64,000 nucleotides of DNA, from assembly GCA_030847615.1 (NCBI GenBank), contig JAUMIR010000003.1:340704256-340768255 (forward strand), read 5' to 3'. Shown here piece after piece: positions 1 through 9,409 of the stretch. A program made the translations under genes and the position numbers. The notes under the pieces were generated by a model. It was not told the origin of the DNA. It made no database searches and saw nothing but the letters and a program-made list of their open reading frames with translations. This stretch comes from Gambelia wislizenii (taxonomy: Eukaryota > Chordata > Lepidosauria > Squamata > Crotaphytidae). Every line of letters begins with the position of its first letter. The first letter of the stretch is position 1.

Positions 1-298
1 TTGCAAATGTCTTTTTTCATTACCCAAGTTATGTACCTAATCAACCCACCCATGCCATGTTCTGAATTGGCTGATTCAAGATCCAGATGATCAGAAAATT
101 CATGTCTGAGCCACATCAGAACCCTTCAAAATTAGAGAGCTTGACCAAAATGTGCACACAGAATCATGAAGTTGAAGGCTTTCACGGCCGGCATCCATAG
201 ATTTTCCTTGGTTTTTTTTCCAGGCTGTGAGGCTGTGTTCTATAATAGTTTCTTTCTGACGTTTCGCCTGCATCTGTGGCTGGCATCTTCAGAGAATC

Positions 299-395
299 AA
301 TCATAGAATCATAGAGTTGTAGAGTTGGAAGAGACCACAAGGGCCACCCAGTCCAACCCCCTGCCACGCAGGAATCACGATCAAACATCCTTGAA
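299..395 (-). mobile_element. CR1 3' tail inserted in the Penelope terminal repeat
   Basis: TCATAGAATCATAGAG followed by TTGGAAGAGACCACAAGGGCC and AACCCCCTGCCACGCAGG is the reverse complement of the CR1 3' end. It interrupts the left Penelope repeat, which resumes at GGAGTTTATATGCTGTGAA just downstream. The right repeat lacks this insert, so the CR1 tail arrived after the Penelope element. Confidence 0.85.
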
Positions 396-463
396 GGGGA
401 CGTGGAGTTTATATGCTGTGAACCCCTGTTGGGGAGGATATGTAAATTTGTGTAATTGAATGG

Positions 464-752
464 TTAGTTTCTGGGTATAGAAATGTAAGGCTTGTTAGTG
501 TCTGTTTGGCTAATGGTTGGTTGATGGGCCATTATCTGCTGGAAATCCCCCTGTCCCTGGGTGGAATTCCATTGTAAGTGTTGAGTTTTGATTCTATTGT
601 TTTTCAAAACTGGGAGCCAGATTTTGTTTACTTTTAGGGTTTCTTCTTTCCTGTTGAAGTTGTCCAGGTGTTTGTGGATTTCAGTAGCTTCTCTGTGCAT
701 TCTGACATGATAGTTGTTGGCCTGGTCCAGAATTTCTGTGTTTTTAAATACC
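464..752 (-). pseudogene. Penelope ORF C-terminal segment beyond the insertion
   Basis: The minus-strand frame reads VFKNTEILDQANNYHVRMHR, then EATEIHKH, NFNRKEETLKVNK and WLPVLKN. This is the typical region C-terminal to GIY-YIG in Penelope proteins, after which the frame runs into the terminal repeat. It belongs with the GIY-YIG piece at 1493-1747. The two are separated by about 740 bp of foreign sequence. Confidence 0.8.
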
Positions 753-1490
753 ATATATTCCAGCGTATAAGACGACTGGGCATATAAGACGACCCCCCCA
801 TTTCCAACCAAAAATCTAGGCTTAGGCATATATTCTCCGTATAAGACCACCACCACCCCCAATTTGGCTGGCTGGCTGGCTGGCTGACTGGTTGGGGAAG
901 CCTTGCCAGCTGATCCTTTTTGTTTCCCAACTCACGAGGATCTCCTTGTGAGTTGGGAAAGTGAACAGGATCCGCTGGTAGGGCTCTCCCAGCCAGCCAG
1001 CCAGCTGCAACATTCGCCCCTCTCTTCAATCTTCCAGTCAAACTTGACTCGAAGGTGGAGGAAAGGGTTGAAAATGCCCAGTTTGCCTCAGCCGTCCCCT
1101 TCCCTCCATCTTGGCTCTTCCAGAGGGGACCAAGGCGGGGGAAGCGGGGGCGGCCGCGGCCAACCCCTAGATTCGCCCCCTCTCCCCACCTTCAAGGAAG
1201 GTGGGGAGAAGGAGCGAAGATGCCCCGTTTGACTCTGCAGCCCCGATGCCTCCTTCTGGACTCCCTTGCGAAGGGATCGGGGCTGTGGAGCCAAACCGCT
1301 AGATTTGCTCCCTCTCCCCACCTACAAGGAAGGTGGGGAGAAGGAGCGAAGATGCCCCGTTTGGCTCTGCAGCCCCATCCGTCTTTCTGGGCTCCCTTGA
1401 AGGTGGGGAGAGGGAGCGAATCTAGCAGTTTGGCTCAGCGGCCTCACTTGCCCTTCCTCGGCTCCCTTCGGAAGGGAGCCCAGAAGGAGG
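753..1490. repeat. GC-rich inserted block with about 131-bp tandem units
   Basis: A unit beginning CCCTCTCCCCACCT and continuing through AAGGAAGGTGGGGAGAAGG, GAGCGAAGATGCCCCGTTTG and CTCTGCAGCCCC appears at 1179-1245 and again at 1310-1375. A degraded third unit starts near 1389. The block starts at 753 with repeated TATAAGACGAC motifs (about 765-800 and 838-850). It interrupts the Penelope reading frame on both sides. No terminal inverted repeats or target duplication were evident. The open frames across it reflect low stop-codon density in GC-rich tandem DNA. Confidence 0.7.
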
Positions 1491-1492
1491 GA

Positions 1493-1747
1493 TCGTTCAG
1501 GTTGGTTTATCACATTTTCTGCTACTGCTGATTTTTCTGGCTGGCCCAGTCTGCAGTCTCTCTCATGTTCCTTGATTCGTGTTTGCACACTGCGTTTAGT
1601 GGTCCCTATGTAAACTTGTCCACAGCTGCATGGTATGCAGTAAATTCCTGCAGCTGTGAGAGGGTCTCTTTTGTCCTTCGCTGAGCATAGCATTTCTTGG
1701 ATTTTCTTGGTTGGTCTGTAGATTGTTTGGAGGTTGTGTTTCCTCAT
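1493..1747 (-). pseudogene. Penelope GIY-YIG endonuclease fragment
   Basis: On the minus strand, from the methionine codon ending at 1747, the frame reads MRKHNLQTIYRPTKKIQ and so on. GIY is at residues 34-36 and YIG at residues 46-48 (AAGIYCIPCSCGQVYIG), followed by TTKRSVQTRIKEHERDC and QPEKSAVAE. This is the GIY-YIG nuclease of Penelope retroelements, which nicks target DNA for reverse transcription. Homology ends near 1493 (INQPE), where an unrelated GC-rich block begins. The protein end continues beyond the insertion at about 752-464. The fragment has lost the reverse transcriptase and is not functional. Confidence 0.9.
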
Positions 1748-2260
1748 CAGTTTCCCTATTCTGTCTGTGACTCCTTTGATGTATGGTAAAAATACCTTCC
1801 CTTTGGGTGTCTGTTTTTCTTCTTCATTCCTGTGTTTTTTTTTCTGGGTCTGGCTGCTCTTGTGATGTCTGATCTGGAATAACCATTAGCCTGTAGTAAA
1901 CAAAATCTGGCTCCCAGTTTTGAAGAACAATAGAATCAAAACTCAACACTTACAAAGGAATTCCACACAGGGACAGGGGGAGTTCCAGCAGATAATGGCC
2001 CATCAACCAACCATTAGCCAAACAGACACTAATGAGATTTGCATTTCTATACCCAGAAACTAACCATTCAATTACACAAATTTACATATACTCCCCAACA
2101 GGGGTTCACAGCATATAAACTCCACACACACTCCTACCCAACCATTCTCTGAAGATGCTGGCCACAGATGCAGGCAAAACGTCAGAAGTAAACTATTCCA
2201 GAACATGGCCTCACAGCCCAGAAAAAAACCAAGGAAAATCTATGCACACAGAATCCTTTG

Positions 2261-3098
2261 TGCACTATATGCATACTTTGCTTTTTAGTCACTTTAATCC
2301 TCACCCAAATAGACAGAAGGACATCGTAAGCTTACCAGAGTCACATTTTCTTGCAGAATTCATACAAAACTAGATTTACATTGTCACCTGAAGAACTGTA
2401 AACAGTGTCTCTTAATTTCAGCCACCTGCCATGTGCATTTTTAAGACATAAAAGGGCTAGGGCAAAAATTGTCCCTATGGCTCTTATTGCAGTTGTGCTG
2501 CTTATATTGTTTGCAAACAAGGAGAACAGAGAGCTACTCAAAAGAAACACTTCATCTCATGTGAGTGTGTGTTTTCTAGTGCTGGGTGTTTGAGTATGGT
2601 GACGTACCCTTGATTCTGCACCCACGAACACTCCTGTAGACATGGAGCATGTAATGCTCAAAAGTGAGGTGTACTGTGGAAGCCTCACAATACAGTATAG
2701 AAAGAATATTGCAGGGGGCTTTCTACTTAATTGTGGAATGCCCTCCTCTTGGAGTCTCAGTTGGCACTGACACTGGTTCCACAAATTAACTTGGTTATCC
2801 ACTTGAGTATGTATGCATTGCAGCCATGTTCTGAAAAAAATACAGCCCCCACCCATGTCTTTGGGCACCTTGTGGAACAGATTTGGGGAGCAGGAAGGAG
2901 AAGACAGGAAAGAACCATTGTATAACTGGATGTCCATTCACACAACACTGGATGTATCCCATTTGTACAATAGGCTTTACTGAGGTCTACATGGACAATA
3001 AAACCTGTACTCACCCCATATTCGTGGCACAGTTGACACATGACATTTTCAATGCAAATTTTTGCTGAGATTCTGCAGGAAACCCCGGATCTGTAAGA
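2261..3098. other. No recognised feature
   Basis: AT-rich intron-like sequence. Several short open frames overlap on both strands, with no recognised protein family and no clear repeat structure. Confidence 0.6.
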
Positions 3099-3201
3099 CT
3101 GGATATCCATCTGTCAGGAGTGCTTTGATTGGGTATTCCTGCATGGCGAGGGTTGGACAAGATGGTCCTTGTGGCCTCTTCCAACTCTATGATTCTATGA
3201 T
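3099..3201 (+). mobile_element. CR1 3' end fragment
   Basis: GGATATCCATCTGTCAGGAG, TTGATTGGGTATTCCTGCA, then TGGCCTCTTCCAACTCTATG and ATTCTATGAT match the 3' untranslated end of CR1 and its octamer tail. Confidence 0.85.
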
Positions 3202-4731
3202 GCGCAGTTTGCTCCAGATTTGAAAGGAATTTGTGGTGATTGAGGATTTGTTTCTGGGCAAAGTTGGGCCGGGAACTCCAGTGGATGAGATTACATTCTG
3301 GTGCTCTTTTTTAAATTTAAATTTTCAATTGTGCACATATCTGGATAAGCATACCTCTGCTTATCCAGTAAAACAGTACTCTGGGACCAGAGCAGCCCTG
3401 GCCGTGTGGCTGGAAATAGTACGGCGTATAGGACACATGATCAGTGTAGGCCTGCCCTTTTACTCCAATGCAACTAACAGTGTGGTGAGATACTCTGATC
3501 TACAATCGGAGAAGCCCGGTGAGTGTGGCCTTTACAGGGCTGCAGAAGATCAAAGAAATCCACCACAGCTACAAGGTAGGTGTGTGGTTTCCCACCTGTC
3601 TAGTCAGGCCCTGAGTCTCAGAGGAATCAAATACTACCTTTAGAGATTATGTTGGACTTAACTCACTATTAAACATCAGAACACTTGTTTAAAGAAACAA
3701 CACTAGATTGAAAGAGCAATAGGAAGGAAAATAATTGCTATATGAACAACTATATGTGCTGTTCCCTTGCTTTCATTTGTAGAAGCAGATTTTTTTTTAT
3801 TCCTTTAACTTTCTCTTGTATTGCTACTTACCAGTGTCAGTGGGAAATGTTTTCTATATGCAAAGCAGCATCTTTGGATCTACATTTACATATTGATCCC
3901 TATATCTTTTTGACCTTTTCAAGATTTCAGGTCTCGTCTCTAATACAGATCTTAGTTAAATAGGCAGCATACACATGTGTGTTTTCAGAACAAATTCTAA
4001 TGTGTCATGCAGTCAGCAAACCTACTGCACACAAACAAAAGAGTAACAAGAGTTCCACAGGCATCCTTAAACATCCTATATGTTTTTACTGTTTTTAAGT
4101 TTCAGTATATCTGACTGTTATGAATGAACAGAAAGTCAATCTGTTGTAAGTTTGTCTCCATTGGCTAGAAAAACTGAAGGGTTATACTCCTTGTTTCCTA
4201 TTCAGCTTTCTAAAATGGAGACTATAACCCACACCTGTGTGGGAAAGAGGTCTTTGGGACAACTGAAAGGGCTAGTAAGGGAAATAAAATTAATCCCTAT
4301 TGGATTTTGTCTTTCTTTATAATTGCCAAAGCCAAAGAATTAAAAAGAGGAAAGAAAACTTTGAGATATTACTTTATGTCCCTCATGGGTGGGTTTTTAT
4401 AGCAAGCTTGTTCTTTCCTGTGTAATAATATATAAAAACAGATGTCCTGACAATGTGGTCATTGGTTACAGAATGAAACTCTAAGCCTTTGAGGAACTTA
4501 TTAAGAAGTGACACATCTTTGTTTTAGGTTCACTAGAACTCCTTCCAGGAGTTCTCATCTCCTTTTCTAGCATGCCTGTGGACAATCTATTCCTACAAAG
4601 CTACTTTAGCTTTTTCCTTCAATGAAGGAGTCTTTTGTGATACATATTCTGTGCTTTTATTATGTGAGGGGGTGGGTGGGTGGGTTAATGGTTATTTTAC
4701 AAGCTTTTTCAAGCTGGTACACTACAAACTG
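3202..4731. other. No recognised feature
   Basis: Contains a 136-codon open frame at 3233-3643 (+) that I do not recognise. It is probably chance. The rest is AT-rich and unremarkable. Confidence 0.55.
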
Positions 4732-4811
4732 ATATATGTGTGTGTGTGTGTATACACACAGACACATATACACGCATACACACACACACACACACATATA
4801 CATATACATAT
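4732..4811. repeat. (TG)n/(CA)n/(TA)n compound microsatellite
   Basis: A TG run switches to CA runs interspersed with ATATAC. This accounts for cysteine- and valine-rich or histidine- and threonine-rich open frames on both strands. Confidence 0.95.
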
Positions 4812-5021
4812 CTTGGGTATGCACAATGGCCTTAGGTATGTTGCCTCTTTCAGTGTGCTGATTGGCCACTCAGGTCACTCCCTCAGCCAGTCACCACCCA
4901 CATACAAATCACCACTCACATGCAAATTCCCTCTCCACCTCACAATCCACTCCTGCCACTCACGGCCATATTTGCATACTGGGAGCGACCAAACAATGTG
5001 CTACAGTTTTGGCTATAGTTG

Positions 5022-5148
5022 CTTATGATTATGATTTAAGTCTACACAATAATATCATTTCTTTTCCCTCTGCATCGGGACCCAGGCCATCAACTGGCGG
5101 CGGTGGCAGGAATAGAAATGATATTACTGTGTAGACTGAAATCATAAG
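5022..5148. repeat. Hairpin-forming inverted repeat (MITE-like)
   Basis: The left arm at 5022-5062 and the right arm at 5114-5148 are near-perfect inverted copies of about 35 nt (CTTATGATT, AGTCTACACA, TAATATCATTTCT). The left arm has one 6-nt duplication (ATGATT). The loop contains a segment at 5071-5111 that is repeated imperfectly at 5213-5253 (TCAACTGGCGG, TGGCAGGA). Confidence 0.8.
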
Positions 5149-5296
5149 TGGGAATTTTGCAGCCCTGAGACACTAGTGAACTGGAAAGGTCTGCAGCCTT
5201 AGTAACTGCCACTGCGATGGGACCTAGGTAGTCAACTGGCGGTGGTGGCAGGATGCTGCTGCTGCTGTGATGGGACCCAGGCAACCAGGCATGAGG

Positions 5297-5366
5297 TCTA
5301 CCAGGTGTTTTTGGAGGAGTTTTTTTTTAACAACATATGATACGCTGGGTCCAGCTAGTTTCTATT
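5297..5366. repeat. Short dispersed repeat, copy A
   Basis: TCTACCAGGTGTTTTTGG to GCTGGGTCCAGCTAGTTT is homologous to 26156-26232. Both copies share the T-run, ACA-CATATG and the hairpin CTGGGTCCAG immediately before CTAGT. The family was not identified. Confidence 0.65.
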
Positions 5367-5392
5367 ATAAAATGTGAATTTCTAACTGACAA

Positions 5393-5575
5393 TCACGGAG
5401 AAAGCCCCCCCCCCCCCGGCAGCTCTTCTCTCCCAACCCTGCCGCTGCTGCTGTGTCTGGGGCGGGGGCTTTCTCTGTGACTGACCAGCAGCTCTTCCCT
5501 CCCAGCCCCGCCGCTGCTGCTGTGTCTGGGAGGGAGGCTTTCTCCATGACTGTCAGTCACGGAGGAAGCACCCTA
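5393..5575. repeat. GC-rich tandem duplication (about 85-bp unit)
   Basis: The sequence CGGAGAAAGCCCC, CAGCTCTTCTCTCCCA, CCGCTGCTGCTGTGTCTGG and CTTTCTCTGTGACTG is followed by a second, diverged copy (CAGCTCTTCCCTCCCA, then CCGCTGCTGCTGTGTCTGG and CTTTCTCCATGACTG). A 14-nt C-run lies near its start. Confidence 0.75.
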
Positions 5576-6776
5576 GGCCGCCCGAGCTCCAGCGGCACTG
5601 AGCTCCTGAGGGCTAGGTCCCTCTGTGGAAGAAGGCACCGCAGCCAGGGAGGCGGGAGAAAGGGCTGGCTAGGGGAGGGGAGGGAGGTCTTGGCCACTTG
5701 GCCCAGGCTTTGGAGGCAGCGGATGACTCTGTGCAGGGCCATAGGAAAATGGTGGATCAAGAGTTGCAAAGCTTATCTTGCAAGCCTGCCCCCTCCAAAG
5801 TCTGACCAATCAGAATTCATCCCCTTTCCTGGGATGGTTCCTAATTGTTCAAACAACCAATAGTGTGGGTTTTCCTGGACTTTTCAAAAAAGTCAGTGGA
5901 GAATAGATGGGTAGAAAGTCACGGGTTTACTGAGTTTTTTTGCTACCCCTCCTTCTGCATAGCTCTGGTCTGCCCTGATGACTGTGTGAACCAATAGGGT
6001 TCAACACGAATTCTTCCCAGTATTATTTTGTCTTGTAAACAGCCCCAAAGAACTACACTTACAGGTAAGCGGCCAGTTCATTCAACTAGCTGAATTAGTC
6101 AAGTACTAATTAGTTATTCACTTTCCTCAGTGAGGCTTAACAAGTTAATTTATTGTTTAACAACACACTTTATCAGAGCTTGGAAATAATTTAACCAGTT
6201 ATGTGCTAATTTTCCTCCTTCCCCTACAGAGGATTAACAGTACTCACTGTTTTTGGTGTGCAATAAATAAGAGTTTTTCCTCATTATTCCTTGCAGAAGG
6301 TGGTCTCTGGAGACAGGGGAAGATCACATAGTTAAATGCTGGCTTGTTGTGTCTAGACAATGAAGGAGGCCCTATTTTTCCTTCCTTCTGGTAGAAAGAG
6401 TACAAAATGCTGGAGAGACTAGAGGACTGAAACTGGAGTGTGTGAGAGAGACTGAAGGAACTACAGGCAGCTATTGATTTATGTCAGGGTTATGTTCTTA
6501 GGCTTGCAGTGTAAATTGAGACTGATATAAATGAGAGGAGCCAGTTCCATAGGGACCCATTGGAGACGGGTGGATATGTTCTAATAGAGATGAAGTAGCC
6601 ACAAAGTTTGTAATTTTATGCAATCCACCACCAGGTTTAAAGCATAAAATATCAAAGCTTACCTTTTCCAGGCTTCAAAAATGTGCGGATACGCCCCAGA
6701 AGGACCAGAAGAGAAAGTATGTAACTGCTGATCCTAAAGGAGCTTGGCTGTGGTGAGCCAGCTTGCCATTAGGTAG
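5576..6776. other. No recognised feature
   Basis: The GC-rich start continues the preceding repeat neighbourhood, then the sequence becomes ordinary AT-rich DNA. No exon, repeat or RNA gene was recognised. Confidence 0.55.
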
Positions 6777-7229
6777 AGTCATAGAATCATAGAGTTAAAA
6801 GAGACCACAAGGGCCATCCAGTCCAACCCCCTGCCATGCAGGAATACACAATCAAATCATTTAAACAGATGGCAATCCAGCATCTGTTTAAAAACCTCCA
6901 AAGAAGGAGACTCCACCACACTACGAGGCAGTGCATTACACTGCCAAACAACTCTTACTGTCAGGAAGTTATTCCTAATGTTTAGGTGGAATCTCTTTTC
7001 CATTAGTTTGAGTCCATTGCTCTGTGTCCTAGTCTAGAGCAGCAGAAAACAAGCTTGCTCCATCCTCAGTATGACATCCCTTCAAATATTTAAACATAGC
7101 TATCATGTCCCTCTCAACCTTCTCTTCTCCAGACTAAACATGCCCAGCTCCCTAAGCTGATCCTCATAGGGCATGGCTTCCAGACCTCCCACCATTTTGG
7201 TTGCCCTTCTCTGGACACATTCCAGCTTC
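6777..7229 (-). mobile_element. CR1 LINE 3' fragment
   Basis: The octamer tail TCATAGAATCATAGAG at the left is followed by the reverse complement of the CR1 3' UTR and the ORF2 C-terminus (GCATGGCTTCCAGACCTCCC, ACCATTTTGGTTGCCCTTC). Homology stops at the CTCTGGACACATTCCAGCTT segment. It is 5' truncated and diverged. Confidence 0.88.
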
Positions 7230-7412
7230 AGAGAAGCACACAAACAAAGAGGAACTATTTAGTACAACAAAATCCAAGATCCACAAAACAGTGATACCTT
7301 TATTGGCCCAGATAAAAAGCACAAAATATTTTGAAGCTTTTGAAGCTTCACTGGCTTCTTCATCAGGCAAAAATGTTAAAAATCAAGCAGGAGAAGAAAA
7401 GTGATGGTGTTA

Positions 7413-8123
7413 GGACTTTATCAGATGGGACTGAAATAGTGGAATTACAATGTGATAATATCACAAACGGGTTCCCATTATAACACGACGTCGTCATCCT
7501 CCCATGGTCCATGTGTGCTCCAGCAGTTAATTAGGCGTAACTTTTAATTGTCAAGCAAAGCCATCAATAGACCTCAATATCACTCTTTTCACAGTATTGA
7601 CAAGCATGTGATAATCACATCCCGCTGGTCCTCTTCTCCCCCTGCCCTTTCCCAACAAGAAAACATATTTAAACCTCCGAGGGAGAACATGAAGAGGTCC
7701 TACAGGACACTCTTTTAAACAGCCGTTGCCTTTTCTTGGTACCTTTTTATGTTTAAGTGTTTATTTGTGAATTTATTTGGTTATTTTATTTGTTTATAGC
7801 ATTTTAGAGCGAAGTCTCATGTCTTCACACGAGAACAGCTGAAATTTCACCCAAAATTGCAGAAGTAAGAGAAAAAATTCTTAAAGGCACATTTGTCGGC
7901 CAGCAGGAAGCATTACTACTCTGTATTAGGAGGCAATGAGAAGACACATGTTACGATAGTGCAAACTGAAATCCCGTTTTTAAACCACTAGTGGTGGTTT
8001 TGCAATAATTCTGTGGTAATAGTATCGTGCAATTACGGCAACATACAATTATTATTGTAATCATACCACTATGTTTCCGCTTTCCTCAATCATGGAATTA
8101 CAGCGTTTTAGATGCTAAAGTCC
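7413..8123. mobile_element. Candidate PIF/Harbinger-like non-autonomous DNA transposon
   Basis: Imperfect terminal inverted repeats (GGACTTTATCAGATGG at the left, reverse complement GGACTTTAGCATCTAA at the right) are flanked on both sides by TTA (7410-7412 and 8124-8126). A TTA/TAA 3-bp target duplication is characteristic of PIF/Harbinger. No transposase is encoded. The call rests on the ends only. Confidence 0.5.
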
Positions 8124-8429
8124 TTAGAGTCATGGGCCTGCATTTTTTTCTCAGATACTATTACTGTTGTCAGCTAAGATGGCGTGGAGGGTTTTCAGTG
8201 CAGACAGAGGCCACTCACCTTCTTGGCCATGTGGCAACAAGGGACAAAGGGAAGTAAAGGACAGGTAATGAAATAGCAATTCCATCAGCAGTAGCAAAAT
8301 AACTTCCCTTGAGATCCAGGCTATCTCTGTCCTGTGTGAGGCTACACACCCTTTCTTACAGCTTAGCATTCTCAGCATTAACTAAGAGTTCTTAGATTAC
8401 CTAAAAGCTCTCACCTAAAAGCTCTCACC

Positions 8430-9404
8430 ATGGACACTGAGGGGACTGCAGCAGTCACTTGCAACACTTGTGCGATGATTGTCTTCTTGTCTACAGACGT
8501 GGGGAACTTCACATGCACCAAGTGCAAGCTGGTAGCCCTCTTGGAGGAGAAAGTACAGCATCTGGAGACACGGGTAGCTACACTTCAACAGATTCGCGAG
8601 CAAGAGGTTTTCCTGGACAGAACAGAACGAACAGTCTTGGATGGGGACCGCACAGAGGAAGTGGCTGCGGAGGAGAGGGTCACTTCACAGACACAGGAAG
8701 TAGACAGCTGGAGGAATGTCACACACAGAACAAGAAAATCCAGGGATTCTTCGAGCAGCTTGCAGCTACAGAATCGATTCGAAGCCCTTTCCCTTATCAA
8801 GGACAACGAGGAAGAACAGCATGGACAGACTTCAGGGGTAGAGCAGGGGACCTTGAGAGGACCACCGCAAGGAACAGCAGTTGCGAAGCCTCAGCGGAGG
8901 CGTGTAGTGGTGGTGGGGGACTCCTTGCTGCGCGGTACAGAAGCAGTGGTATGTGGCCCTGACAAGATGATTCAGGAGGTGTGTCTCCCTGGGGCAAAGA
9001 TCTGTGATGTGACCGAGAGGCTGACAAGACTCGTCAAGCCTACGGATCATTACCCCTTCCTTTTGGTCCATGTGGGAACCAATGATACTGCAAGGCACAG
9101 CTTTCCCAAGATCAGAAGAGATTATGAGGCCCTGGGGAGGAAGCTGAAAGAAATGGACACACAGGTGGTCATTTCGTCTCTTCTGCCAGTTGAAGGGCAT
9201 GGTCCAAGAAGGGAGAGGAAAATAGCCAACGTAAACAACTGGCTCTGTAGATGGTGTCGCCAAGAACAAATTGGATTCTTGGATCATGGACTGCGCTTCC
9301 ATGCGGGGGGACTTCTGGCAAGAGATGGGGTGCATCTTACAAAAGTTGGAAGAAACATTTTTGCCAACAGTCTCAAAAATTTGATCAGGAGGGCTTTAAA
9401 CTGA
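8430..9404 (+). CDS. CR1 ORF1 protein (CxxC motifs, coiled coil, esterase domain)
   Basis: This intact 324-residue ORF begins MDTEGTAAVTCNTC. Two CxxC pairs (C11/C14 and C29/C32) suggest a zinc-binding N-terminus. They are followed by a short leucine heptad segment (LVALLEEKVQHLETRVATL) that could form a coiled coil. Residues from about 157 form an SGNH/GDSL esterase-like domain, as known for CR1 ORF1. Block I is VVVGDSLL with S165, block III is VGTND with N218 and D219, and block V is DGVHL with D299 and H302, so the whole catalytic set is present. The family's role is RNA binding and chaperoning with lipid esterase activity. The stop at 9402-9404 lies 5 nt before the ORF2 ATG. Confidence 0.92.
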   Translation: MDTEGTAAVTCNTCAMIVFLSTDVGNFTCTKCKLVALLEEKVQHLETRVATLQQIREQEVFLDRTERTVLDGDRTEEVAAEERVTSQTQEVDSWRNVTHRTRKSRDSSSSLQLQNRFEALSLIKDNEEEQHGQTSGVEQGTLRGPPQGTAVAKPQRRRVVVVGDSLLRGTEAVVCGPDKMIQEVCLPGAKICDVTERLTRLVKPTDHYPFLLVHVGTNDTARHSFPKIRRDYEALGRKLKEMDTQVVISSLLPVEGHGPRRERKIANVNNWLCRWCRQEQIGFLDHGLRFHAGGLLARDGVHLTKVGRNIFANSLKNLIRRALN

Positions 9405-9409
9405 GTCAA

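Larger units (their letters stand above)
163..2260 (-). mobile_element. Penelope-like retroelement (truncated) with inverted terminal repeats
   Basis: The two ends are inverted copies of one another. The segment around 181-300 and 399-650 (GGCCGGCATCCATAG, ACGTTTCGCCTGCATCTGTG, TGGGAGCCAGATTTTG) recurs reverse-complemented at 1890-2260. Between them, the minus strand carries the C-terminal part of a Penelope protein, with a GIY-YIG domain at 1493-1747 and a distal segment at about 464-752 (NNYHVRMHREATEIHKH). Terminal repeats (pLTRs) in inverted orientation and heavy 5' truncation are usual for Penelope insertions. The reverse transcriptase domain is absent. A CR1 3' tail is inserted at 299-395, and a GC-rich block at about 753-1490 splits the reading frame. 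Confidence 0.88.

Noticed and set aside
1055..1531. 158-codon open frame (+) in GC-rich DNA
   Set aside because: It is a translation of tandem repeats with repeated LQGRWGEGAKMPR-type units, with several frames open at once. This is a composition effect.
3233..3643. 136-codon frame as a host gene
   Set aside because: No recognised domain, no splice context and no codon signature.
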